From assembly GCA_012295275.1 (NCBI GenBank), contig CM022668.1, positions 5,127,714-5,191,713 on the forward strand: 64,000 nucleotides of DNA, read 5' to 3'. The stretch comes from Chrysomallon squamiferum. Lineage: Eukaryota; Mollusca; Gastropoda; Neomphalida; Peltospiridae. Position numbers and translations under genes: made by a program. Under the pieces are notes generated by a model that saw only the letters and a list, made by a program, of their open reading frames with translations, did not search any database and was not told where the DNA came from. Numbering within the stretch: the first letter of the stretch is position 1; each line of letters opens with the position of its first letter. Of the stretch, positions 54,408 to 64,000 are shown in pieces.

Positions 54408-57400
54408 CTATGTCTGTATGTGTATGTAATATATATATATATATATATTCTACACTTTCAAGTTATGTTTATTTATTTATTTATTTACAGGTTTACTGTT
54501 TACCTATGGAATCACATCGTCTGGCTAAGACGTACACAATGACCGGTCACCCACAGGACCAGGGAATCATGCCTCGCTGCCTCGACGTCCTCTTCAACAG
54601 CATCAGGAGTGTTCAGGCCAAGAAATACGTGAGTTTGTTAAACACAGGATCAGTTATTGATAGATTTCTTAGATATATTTAGTTTTTTATTTATTTATTT
54701 TATTATTTGTTTTCACTATTTACTTTTTATTTATTTATTAAATTAGTAGTATGCTGATGTCAGTGAATAATTACTCAGACTTAGGTAAAAATTAATAAGT
54801 GGTATATTTGTACTTAATTATTTTAATTAAGCATACGAGAGTACACAATACACAGATCATGTGCTGTATAATTAGTGCAGTCAGTAAACATGCATTAATT
54901 TTTTGACATGCACAGAATCTTTAGGTTTTTTTTCATTTCGTTTATTTATTTCTTTATTTTTGTCATTATTAAAGTCTAGTACAGTATTCTGCTAGGTGCT
55001 TAATTATTCATTTTTTTCATTATTATATTATCACTGAAATAAATAAAAATAAATAAACTGGGTGGTCCATAACATCACCATTGTTGTTGTTATAATTATT
55101 ATTACTGTTCTGTTATTAAATATTTTTATTTTATATTTTATTTGTTTTTATTTTTTAATTATTTAATTATATATATATTTTTTATGTGATTTTATTTATT
55201 TATTTTAATTTTTTTTGTTAAAGCTAGTGCCAATGTTATTGACTTTATTTATATCTGGGGTGTTTACAGTTATTATTTTGATACACAGGTTTTCAAGCCA
55301 GACAGGATGAATGGTTTCGAGGTGCAGACAGAAGCTGATGCCATGCTTGAGAGACAGAAGAGAGAAATCTTACCTAATCTGACCCCAAAGACACCAAGCA
55401 CACCCAGAACTAAGTATGTAAACTCCTGACAGAACAAAAACACACTTTCTTGTTGAAAGACTTTGTACTGTAATAACACTGAGTAAATGAAATGGGAATA
55501 AGAATTCAGAATATTTGTTTTCAAAAATAAGATTTAATTTTATTGTGAGGTTTCTTCATGTATTATCTTTTCTCTTATTACCTCAGTTTTCATTACGTGT
55601 AATATTATTCATTCGTTCATTTACTTATTTACTTATTTATTTATTTTATTTATTCATTTACTTATTTATTTACTTGTATATTTGTTTAATTACCTAATTT
55701 CTTGATTTTTTTGTTTAATCTTTTATTTACTTATTTACTTATTACTTTTTTATTTACTTATGTGTATTGTTTAATTACTTAATTTATTGTTTGTTTATTT
55801 ATTTATTACCTCTTCATTTGTTTATTTATTTATGTATTTACTTAATTAGTTGTTTATTTATTATTTATTTATTCATGACTTATTTATTTAAGATTCATGT
55901 TTATTTATTATTTGTTTAATTTTATTTAATTATTTTTCTTTTTTTCATTATTTATTTATTTGCCTGTGTGATTATTTATTGTTTGGTTTGTTTGTTTAAA
56001 AACTCAGAGACCGTGGTGATTTTCAAATGGAGACAGCTCGTGTACCTGACATGTCAACTGTTGGGGACATTGAGGAAGACAACTGTTATGCAGTGTTTGT
56101 GTCGTACATCGAGATCTACAACAACATTGTCTACGACCTGCTAGAGGAACTGCCGTTTGACACAATCACTGGTTACAAGTGAGTTAGTTTTGTCTGTCCA
56201 TCTGTCATCTGTTATCATAATCACTGGTTATATGACCACAGTGACTGGTTAAATGTGAATCTAGTTCTGTCATGTCTGTCCAGTTGTCTGTCCATATATG
56301 ATTAGCTACATTATGTTATAAATTAAATCAAGATGGATATTTGTTAATAATACAGAGATGTATATATTTGTTGTTATTTTTTTTTTCCCATTCCAGACCA
56401 CCACAGTCGAAGATCCTGCGTAAGGATGGTTCTGACAACATGTACGTTCACAACTGCGTGGAGGTTGAGGTGAAGAGTCCAGACGATGCATTCGAAGTCT
56501 TCTACAAAGGTAACAGTGGGTTAATGTTAAACAGTGGGCGTATTAGAAATGAACTGAAGGGACAGTTTTATTTTTTTTAAACAGTGCAAAGTGGTGGTTT
56601 TAATTATTACTTGGGTACAATGTAGCCAACTTGTTTTATCACCTCATTGTATCTTCTGATTCAGAACATTTTCATATTTTTTTTATTTATATCTAACTCT
56701 AAATGAGAACATTTATAATGATTATTTTTATTAATGTTGTTTGAAGATCTTAAGGGATTTATATAAAAGTGATGTTTCTAAAGTTTTTTTTATAAAAAGA
56801 AAAAAAAAAAAACATGATTGGTATCTGTTGCAGAGATGATTTTAATTTATTTCTGTTGTTGTTATAATTCATATTACTGCTGTTATTATTACAACTACTG
56901 AATGGTACTACTGCTAGTAATGCTATTGTCATTATTACTGTCACTATTACTGTAATTATTAATACTATTATTACTATTTTTATTATTATTATTATTATTA
57001 ATATTGTTGTATTACTACTACTACTACTGTTGTTGTTGTTGATGTAGGTCAGAAGAGAAGAAAGGTGGCTCACACGACTCTGAATGCTGAGTCAAGTCGC
57101 AGTCACAGTGTGTTCACTATTCGCGTCGCACAGGCCCCACTTGATCTCCGCGGTGAGGAAGTTGTACAGGTATGTCACACCCATCTGATCTTTTCACTGT
57201 GTGCGAGTTAAATGTTAGGTATACAGATTGATTGCATAGTGGGTATGTTGATAGATGTGATGTCAGATATATAGATGTTTTATATAGAGCATGACTGTAA
57301 CTAGACTTAATTAGCGAGGCAAAATAATTTGGGAAAGGGCTCCACCTTGAAAGACAAAATCCTCAATTCTAGACATTTATATTTTATATTTTCTTAAATA

Positions 57401-60254
57401 AAATCTTTATGTGTGTGTGTGTATATATATAAAAACAAAAAAAAATCATCAATTTTACTATGAGTCATTTGCCTCAATGTAGTTATGGCCATGTAGTCGG
57501 TATATTAATACCTTCGCAAATTGAAACAAGTTTCTGCTCATACTTATACATGATTTTCTGAATGCTGGGGAAGCCTGTAGTAGATCAATAACTGCCTACA
57601 TCAGCACTGGAAGTCACGTCACTAATGCACAGCAGTTTTCAAAAGTGTGACAAGATCTCTGTCATTCAGCACCAGTGGTGTTAAGGAATTATGGGGATAT
57701 ATATATATATATTAAAAAGTTACTGCAGATTTAAGGAAATGTAGTCATAGCCCAATACATTTTTTTCACAGACATGAAGGATAATGAATTAAATTAACTT
57801 AAGAATTACTAGAATAAATAATTTTTGTTTTATTTATTTATTTATTTATTGGAAGACATTTTATTGCCCACAAAATGGTTGTATCATGTGGTTGGATTTT
57901 AAGAGTATTTATATTTTTTTTGTAACTGGTACAAAATATTGAAAACTGAAAAACAAACATCTTTATTTCGGGTATCACTTCAGTGTAGCTTGATTTGTCT
58001 TTCATTTCAACTGTTAATATACAATAACATGTAATTTGTAATTATAAAATTTATGACATGTGTGTCTGTCTTTCTGTCAGGACTCTAACAAGATTGTCGT
58101 CAGTCAGCTGTCTCTTGTTGACCTGGCAGGAAGTGAGCGCACGAAAAGAACTCAGAATCAAGGGGAGCGACTCAAGGAAGCTGGTGAGTTATCTTTGTTC
58201 TCAGAATGTCAGGCACTTTGTTTCTCCTATTCGCCAAACATAAACATGTCATTTTGCTTAGCTGGGCCGATATAGATCAATAATAAATGCACGAGGAAAC
58301 ACTTTCTTTTCTTTTTTTTTTCAATTGTTCATAATACATTTGAATATATACACAGTTTTATTATTATAGTGTTTATTTTATATATGGTTTTATTATATAT
58401 ACATAGTTTATTATATACACAGATTTATCGTATACATACTGTTATTTTATATATTGTTTTATTATGTACATAATTTTATTATTTGCAATTTTATTATGTA
58501 CATAATTTTATTATTTGCAATTTTATTATGTACATAATTTATTATATACAGTTTTATTATATTTAGTTTTATTAACTACATTTTTTTCAATGAGATATAT
58601 GATCTAGGGTAGAAGGAATTTCACAGTTGTAAAAATCACATTTTCATTAATAGCTATGTACTAGAGAAGCAAAATGGAAATTATTTACTTATGGAAAATA
58701 GGGGTAACTCATGCAAAATAGCTATATCTTTGAAAACAAACAATTTTTATCTTTATTGTTGTTATTAATGTTGTTATTTAGTTTCTATTTTAAAATTAAT
58801 TTTAGTGTTGTGTTCTATTTTTGATACACTGTGCGTTGTCTTTTTATTTTAAATATATTTATTATTATTATCGTTGTTATTTATATTTATTTATGTGTAG
58901 TTTTTATTATTATTGTTGTTGATCCTGTAATCCTGTTTGCTTATTTGCAGAGCAACAGGTAACATGTTTGAATGGTTTTAAGTGGTGACTAATGTATTTT
59001 TGTTAACTGTTTTGATTTTGTTCTTTCAGGAAACATTAACCAGACTCTGATGGTTCTGAGGTCTTGTATTGAAGTTTTGAGAGACAACCAGAAAAACAAC
59101 ACAAACAAGGTAATAAAAAAAAATAATAATAATGATGACAATGTAAAAACAACAGTTGGTTTAACAATAATATTAAAAATAATGCATTAATTTGAATAAA
59201 ATATCTCATATTATCTTTTGAAACATCAAAGCTAGCATGTTACATATTTCTTCTCTGTCAGCTGTGAGTTCTTGTATATCACCTTGACCTCCAGTATTAC
59301 TGTTGGAGAACAGTGTACATCAAAACACACATTGTAAAGACAATCATTATGAACTAATTTTACTTTGATTTAAAAAATAAAAAATAGATGGTGCCATACA
59401 GAGATTCCAAGGTGACACACCTGTTTAAGAACTATTTTGATGGTGAGGGCAAAGTCCGAATGATTCTCTGCATAAACCCTAAAGCGGAAGAGTTTGACGA
59501 AACTCTTGTAAGTACTTGTCATTTCTCATAGTTACATAAGTATTTAATAGTCGTAAATGTTTATTATGTTATCTATATGAGAGTTCTAAATATTCATTAT
59601 ATATTGACTTTGAGAATTGCTTGTCATGTTGACAGTTAAAAAGACTTATAAATTTTTCAGATTGTAGTGGGGTCTTACATATTTTATGAGGATTGCATAA
59701 CTTGAGTATGAGAGATCTTTTCTTTTTTTTGCTATCTTTGGAGAATTATCAGTTTTTATCACTTTGAAGTTCACAAGACTATAAATTTTAACCCCTTATT
59801 TTTTAAAAATTAAAAACAAAAATTTACACCTTATAACCTGAGTTACAACTTGAGTTGGAGCTTTGAGATAAGTAGTAAATATACACATTATCAGTGGACG
59901 TGTATTGGTGATTATATATATACAGTAAATAACATGTGAACAAACACACAATGTATTTGTTTTATTCAGTTGGAGCAAAAATGTTTAGCATTTTTTGTAG
60001 CACATTTGACATATGATTGAAATACAAGAGATAAAATACATGTTCTGGAAGATGAAAAAATGTGGTTCAGGAAATCTGTTTATAAATATTTAAATATTGA
60101 CTTTTATACTAACCCAATAAAATAGTGGTGCATTTATATTTTCTGTTTATGTCCCAAATAAAGTGCACTGGTTATAAACAAAAAAATATATATGTGCTTC
60201 CTATCATAGCTATGTTATCATTTTTTTTTAATGTTTTTATTTTGTCATTTTGAG

Positions 60255-60286
<32 letters not shown>

Positions 60287-60628
60287 TATTATTACTACTA
60301 TTATTTTTTTTTTGTATTTTTTTAATTTGCTCTGTATTGGTATTTTCCAGCATGTCATGAAGTTTGCACAGCTCACGCAGGAAGTACTGGTTACCAGGCA
60401 ACAGCAGATAGAGTTTGATACTGGTTTCACGCCTGGCCGAAGAAAGATGAATCAGAAGTTTAAAGAAGTCATGGAGCTTAATGCTGAAAACGAGAGTAGG
60501 ATAACTTCCTCCTTTCTTTTCTTCATCTTCTTCTCCTTTTTCTTCTTTTTCTTCTTCTTCTTCTTTCTTTTTCTTCTTTTTCTTCTTTCTTCTTCTTTTT
60601 CTTCTTCTTCTTCTTCTTCTTCTTCTTC

Positions 60629-60660
<32 letters not shown>

Positions 60661-63578
60661 CTTCACTGATAAGTACAGAGTGGTGTATTTCAAAGCAGTG
60701 CTGTTATTTTTGTGTCTGTTGTTACTGTTAGTCAGTTAGTCAGTCAGGAATTCTTGCAAAACAAAGTCTACAGTCTTGTTGATAATATGTGAAAGACAGA
60801 AACATTGTCTGAATTAAACAAATGAAAAGTATTGATGGTATAATTGTCTGCAGTATTCATTTTTGTATAGATGGTTTTTAGGGACAGTTTCTGATTGAAA
60901 AGATTTAACGTAAAAATCTTTTTGTTTTCAGTCAGACTGGAAGCACCTCTACCAACTATTGAATACAGCCTAGGACAAGGATTCCCACCATTAGAGGTAA
61001 ACTGGGATAGTTAGTTTAATGGTTAATCATATTTGCACGTGTTTGTCTGTTATAATAACATGTATTAGTTGCTGTATAAAAATAAGGATGAATTTTTACA
61101 CTTGTGATACGTAGATGGGTTTTGTGTTCCAAACAATTTGCTTAAAAAAATCACCTAATTTAGAAATTTCGAATTTGCTCAGTAAGGAATATTATCTTTA
61201 GTGTGAAACTAAATAAGATATTTGTTTTCTTCATTTTTTTTTTTCATTCTTTTGTGGCATTTAAAAAAAAAAAATCAGTTCAATTCAGTGCAAAACATAA
61301 AACTAATAAACGAATGGAATTGACACATTTAGTAAATTACTCTTATTACAAGTACATAAATGTTTTAGTAAAAATAATAATAACAACAGCTGAAACTTTT
61401 GCTAATTTCAAAAATGTCATGTAGAGAATTTGATTAAAAATATTAGAGTAAATGTTGTAATTTTAAACATATTGAAGTCTGAAGTATTTTCGGGCAGTTT
61501 TGTGTGACGACATTCAGGTCTTGTTTTGTTTTGTTTGCAGTTGCTCAGTTCAGCAGATGAAGCCACTCTGCATTCACTGGAACTGTTTTTGGAAGAACGG
61601 GAAAAACGGAGACACATGCTGTTAATTGATCAAGCAAGGCGGGGTGAGCATAACATATTTTACATTTCAAAACCCGCTTCTCAAAACAGTCACCATGCTG
61701 GAGAGAATGTAACAAAATCTTTAATTCATACAGTAATGTATTGCAGACTGATTTTGTTGGATTCTGATTACGTATCTTTTAAATGCAGACATTCTATAAA
61801 TTTTGTATTTATATCTTTATGACACTAAATTAATTTTGTATGTTTTACAGTCAAGTTGTTTATATTTTTTTAATTATTATTATTCTTTTTTGTAATTTAT
61901 TTTTAAAGTAATTTTCCCCTTGTTTATTCCCTGTAGGTTTTTGGTTTGAGAATCAGCTAGTAATTTGTTTCTAAAAAACCCAACAAGAAATGTAATATTT
62001 CATGGTTCATAAAGCTTAAAACCACTGAAATGTAACATTTTATGGTTGATAAAACTTAAGATATCACTGAAATGTAATGTTTCGTGGTCGATAAAGCTTA
62101 AGACATCATTGAAATGTAATGTTTCATGGTCGATAAAGCTTAAGACATCACTGAAATGTAATATTTCATGTTTTTTTTTATCATTTCATGAGAATACATT
62201 TAACACGACTGTGTTTTGTTTTCAGAGGACGACTTCCGTGCGGAGCTGGTTGAGTTTGAGAAGCAGTACAATGAGATGAAAGCGAGGCTGGCGGAACTGG
62301 AGCCTGCGGTGGACAAACGCGAGAAAGACGTGCAGCGCCTGGAAGCTCGGAACCGGTCTCTGGAGAAGAAGAACGACGAGTTGTCGCGGGCGATGCGACA
62401 TGGAGAAAACTCAGCAGACTCTTGGCTTGAAGGTAAATTCTTTTCATGTGAGTCAAGATAGACAGTGTTCCTGTTAGTTGTGAATTGGTTTGATTTTGGC
62501 ATCAGAGTTTTAAAATGTAAATAAATAAATAATAATAGCCATAGAGTTGTTGTTTTCAGTGTGACAGTTTTCTGTCAGTGTTGTCAGAAGAAAAATAACA
62601 AATACAAAATTAAATTAAAATGGCCATACGGTTGTTTCTTTAGTTTCAATACAGCTTCAGTCCTTGATTTTTGTCTTCAAAATTGTAGAAGGTAGTCTTC
62701 TGTCAGCCAGTGCTATCTAAAAAAAAAAAAAAATTAAAAATATTTGACTTCTCTTGCTTAAGTTTCAGTATAGTTCACACTTTGATCTCAGGATATCAAG
62801 ATCATTTTAGACTATTTTGACAGTCTAATCTACAGGTGAAAGGTTCAGGATATGTCTTAAACTATTTTAAGAAAAATATTATTTTAGTTTCTGTAATAAG
62901 CTATTAAAAAATAAATTTTTTTCTTCACAACAAAAACTGCAATTAGTCTATAGTCTTCCTAAACTGAAATCAGATCATTTTCACCTGACAGTTGAAGTGG
63001 TTATCAGACTGAATGAAACTTTTAAATTTTATTTTTATTTTATATTTTTATTTTTTAAATTTTATTCACTTATTACTTTGTGACATAAATTTCAGTTACA
63101 AGACAAGAACTGGAAGATAGATTCGGAGAGACGTGAGAAAGAGAGACTGAAAGCCGACTTCAGACAGAGGCTTGAGATGAACAACCAGCAGTGGGAGAAA
63201 AATCTGGTTTGTAGACAGAAAACCTTTCACTATGTAATTAGAAACATGTCCTGGCAAAATGAACAAGGCTGGTAGTAGTTGTGCTGCTTTCACACAGGTG
63301 ACAGCACATGCTGGGCTGGTAGGATGTTTAGGGGGGTCTTTAGCAGCATATCCACTTTGATGCGTTTTTTCCTTGAGTCTGGTTTCTTTTGTTAACAGTA
63401 ATGAAATTTTGAAAGGATGTATCTGCTGAACGGATCAGTCAGCCACAGGTGTTTAAAGTGTCAAACTTTAGACGTCATCTGTCTTAAAAAGCTATTTGTT
63501 TTTTTGGTTTTTTTAATTCTTTTTGCAATGTTTGAACACATGATTTATGTATGGTTTGCAGTGTTTGAATTATTAATT

Positions 63579-63621
<43 letters not shown>

Positions 63622-63940
63622 TTTTAATAAATTTCTAAAGGAGAAAGAAAAACGCAAGCTTGCTGTGCAGGCTGGGCAGGAGATCAAGGAGAGGGATATC
63701 AAGCTGAAGATGCTGGGAAACATCGCCAACGAGAACAAAACTCCTCGACGACCAGCTCCGAAACCAAGAACATACACAGCACCAGGAACCATCACCCCAG
63801 CCAGGTCAGACACAGACATGTCCTCCGTGGGCTACACCCCGAGGTCCACCCGAGCCACCACGGAGAAGATATCGTCTGCTCGGTCCATGCAGGGCTTGAA
63901 TCATGTTGGTAGTACCAGTAGCACCAGCAGTTCACGAGGG
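49511..63940 (+). CDS. KIF23: Kinesin-like protein KIF23/MKLP1 (5' part, 19 exons; two frame breaks)
   Basis: Kinesin-6 motor of centralspindlin, needed for the central spindle and cytokinesis. Exons: 49511-49521, 51587-51641, 51961-52053, 53292-53324, 53896-54001, 54491-54628, 55289-55413, 56008-56178, 56397-56509, 57048-57169, 58081-58183, 59030-59109, 59388-59507, 60351-60495, 60932-60996, 61541-61643, 62226-62432, 63096-63206 and 63641-63940; the C-terminal part lies outside. The N-terminus has KTPRKRA then [13 protein letters not shown] as in MKLP1. Motor motifs: [11 protein letters not shown] (Walker A, interrupted), [23 protein letters not shown] (switch I), [11 protein letters not shown] (switch II), NINQTLMVL and [21 protein letters not shown]. 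The kinesin-6 insert is in exons 7-8. The neck/stalk coiled coil starts in exons 16-18; exon 19 is a basic Ser/Thr/Pro-rich tail. Exon 6 is one base longer than its phases allow (TAA at 54526-54528), and exon 17 is one base too long for exon 18. Identity is secure; coding integrity of this copy is not. Confidence 0.93.
51141..51471. mobile_element. pogo/Tigger-like non-autonomous DNA transposon (MITE)
   Basis: A 327-bp element (51143-51469) flanked by TA on both sides, as expected for Tc1/mariner-superfamily insertion. The left end CAGGTACTGCACCAATTATC and the reverse complement of the right end, CAGGTACCGGACCAATTATT, match closely. Weaker inverted similarity (TTTTCCGGTTTTCTGG versus TCTGGAAAGATCAGAAAACG) extends some 55 bases. 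No transposase frame. It lies in KIF23 intron 1. Confidence 0.75.
53292..53324 (+). other. KIF23: KIF23 33-nt micro-exon
   Basis: Bounded by GCTTTGTAG and GAG|GTAATC, it encodes [11 protein letters not shown], corresponding to the vertebrate MKLP1 segment that contains RNG..KE between the first beta strands of the motor. Phase 0 on both sides. Confidence 0.85.
54324..54450. repeat. (CT)n(TA)n microsatellite before KIF23 exon 6
   Basis: About 28 CT units, then TA repeats, then a second TA stretch at 54430-54448; it ends about 40 bases before the exon 6 acceptor. Confidence 0.97.
54491..54628 (+). pseudogene. KIF23: KIF23 exon 6 with frame break in the nucleotide-binding loop
   Basis: Exon 5 ends in phase 1 and exon 7 begins in phase 0, so exon 6 should be 3n+2 long; from acceptor to donor it is 138 nt, one too many. 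Reading from the acceptor gives [12 protein letters not shown] and then a TAA at 54526-54528. Skipping one base there continues as [18 protein letters not shown], exactly what a kinesin needs. The stop therefore falls between residue 111 (Gly) and the Lys of GxxxxGKT. Splice sites on both sides are normal (ATTTACAG and TACGTGAGT). This may be an assembly or read error, an allele, or a decayed copy. Confidence 0.85.
58360..58570. repeat. AT-rich tandem repeat in KIF23 intron 11
   Basis: Units of about 31 bp based on TTTTATTATGTACATAATTT and TATTTGCAA occur at least two and a half times near 58460-58545. More degenerate TATAC/TTTTATT units lie to the left. Confidence 0.75.
60518..60666. repeat. 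(TTC)n polypyrimidine tract in KIF23 intron 14
   Basis: Almost pure pyrimidine on the plus strand, beginning 22 bases after the exon 14 donor. An (ATC)n run at 60256-60287 precedes exon 14. Confidence 0.95.
61985..62170. repeat. 42-bp tandem repeat in KIF23 intron 16
   Basis: Four full copies and a partial one, starting near 61985, 62027, 62068, 62110 and 62153, built on GAAATGTAATGTTTCATGGT followed by CGATAAAGCTTAAGACATCA. It ends about 55 bases before exon 17. Confidence 0.9.
62226..62432 (+). pseudogene. KIF23: KIF23 exon 17 with apparent +1 frame break near its 3' end
   Basis: The exon encodes coiled coil ([36 protein letters not shown]). Its frame leaves phase 1 at the donor GAAG|GTAAAT, but exon 18 is open only in phase 0 (starts [13 protein letters not shown]). 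In phase 1, exon 18 hits TGA after about 13 codons. The other frame of the last 31 nt of exon 17 reads [10 protein letters not shown] and continues naturally into LQDKNW. That places one extra base somewhere in about 62370-62405. A skipped 3n+2 micro-exon in intron 17 is the alternative; I found no convincing one. Confidence 0.6.
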
Positions 63941-64000
63941 GTAAGTTTCCTCTTTACTTTTAACTAACAGTTTGTGAGGCTGTGTGGTAGTTTTAAAACA

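Noticed and set aside
54520-54530. Programmed +1 frameshift at GGC TAA G in KIF23
   Set aside because: Formally stop-mediated like antizyme sites, but no stimulatory context is visible and the second break lacks a stop; error or decay is simpler.
60231-60731. 166-codon plus-strand frame across KIF23 exon 14
   Set aside because: Only 60351-60495 is exonic; the rest reads through (ATC)n and (TTC)n introns.
62433-63095. Hidden micro-exon rescuing the KIF23 exon 17/18 phase
   Set aside because: Candidates such as 62791-62834 and the 8-nt piece after CACCTGACAG give stops or weak donors; a one-base insertion in exon 17 explains the alignment better.

Overview
The window is animal nuclear DNA: AT-rich (roughly 70 percent by eye), full of short-period microsatellites, with split genes whose introns are mostly 0.3-2.5 kb and use GT-AG sites. 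Six protein-coding genes can be assembled by joining exons at consistent phases, and each matches a well known animal family. From left to right they are cyclin Y (CCNY, minus, complete), the deubiquitinase USP37 (plus, complete), a Rab-like GTPase of the RJL/DNAJC27 type lacking a J domain (minus, complete), DNAJC22/Wurst (plus, complete), the E3 ligase RNF41/NRDP1 (minus, complete) and the mitotic kinesin KIF23/MKLP1 (plus, 3' end outside the window). Protein similarity and the compact, AT-rich, microsatellite-laden architecture suggest a lophotrochozoan invertebrate, perhaps a mollusc. That placement is an inference; nothing in the window proves it.

Layout: the six genes alternate strand without exception (- + - + - +), giving three divergent promoter regions (about 9.5-14.5 kb, 31.7-32.2 kb, 48.6-49.5 kb) and two convergent junctions (27.5-28.0 kb and 36.3-44.4 kb). 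The widest gap (36.3-44.4 kb) holds a probable long RNF41 3' UTR, a candidate three-exon non-coding or micropeptide transcript behind CRE sites (37.7-40.0 kb) and an orphan TATA-box promoter (40.5-40.7 kb).

Two regions stand out. First, intron 5 of CCNY contains a tandem array of about 27 units of about 47 bp whose unit includes the last 12 nt of exon 5 and its 5' splice site, so the intron carries dozens of copies of the exon's own splice donor. Second, KIF23 has two apparent +1 frame breaks among otherwise clean, conserved exons. One puts a TAA stop between the G and K of the Walker A loop in exon 6; the other makes exon 17 one base too long to join exon 18. All the other genes here are frame-clean, so this is either local sequence error or a damaged KIF23 copy.

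Biology: several products act in cell division or ubiquitin control. Cyclin Y is a membrane-tethered cyclin partner, USP37 removes ubiquitin from cell-cycle proteins, KIF23 is the centralspindlin motor for cytokinesis, and RNF41 is an E3 that controls receptor levels. DNAJC22 and the RJL GTPase, head to head, are membrane-traffic or chaperone-linked proteins. I see no evidence that the cluster works as one unit; it looks like an ordinary dense animal gene neighbourhood with unusual repeats.
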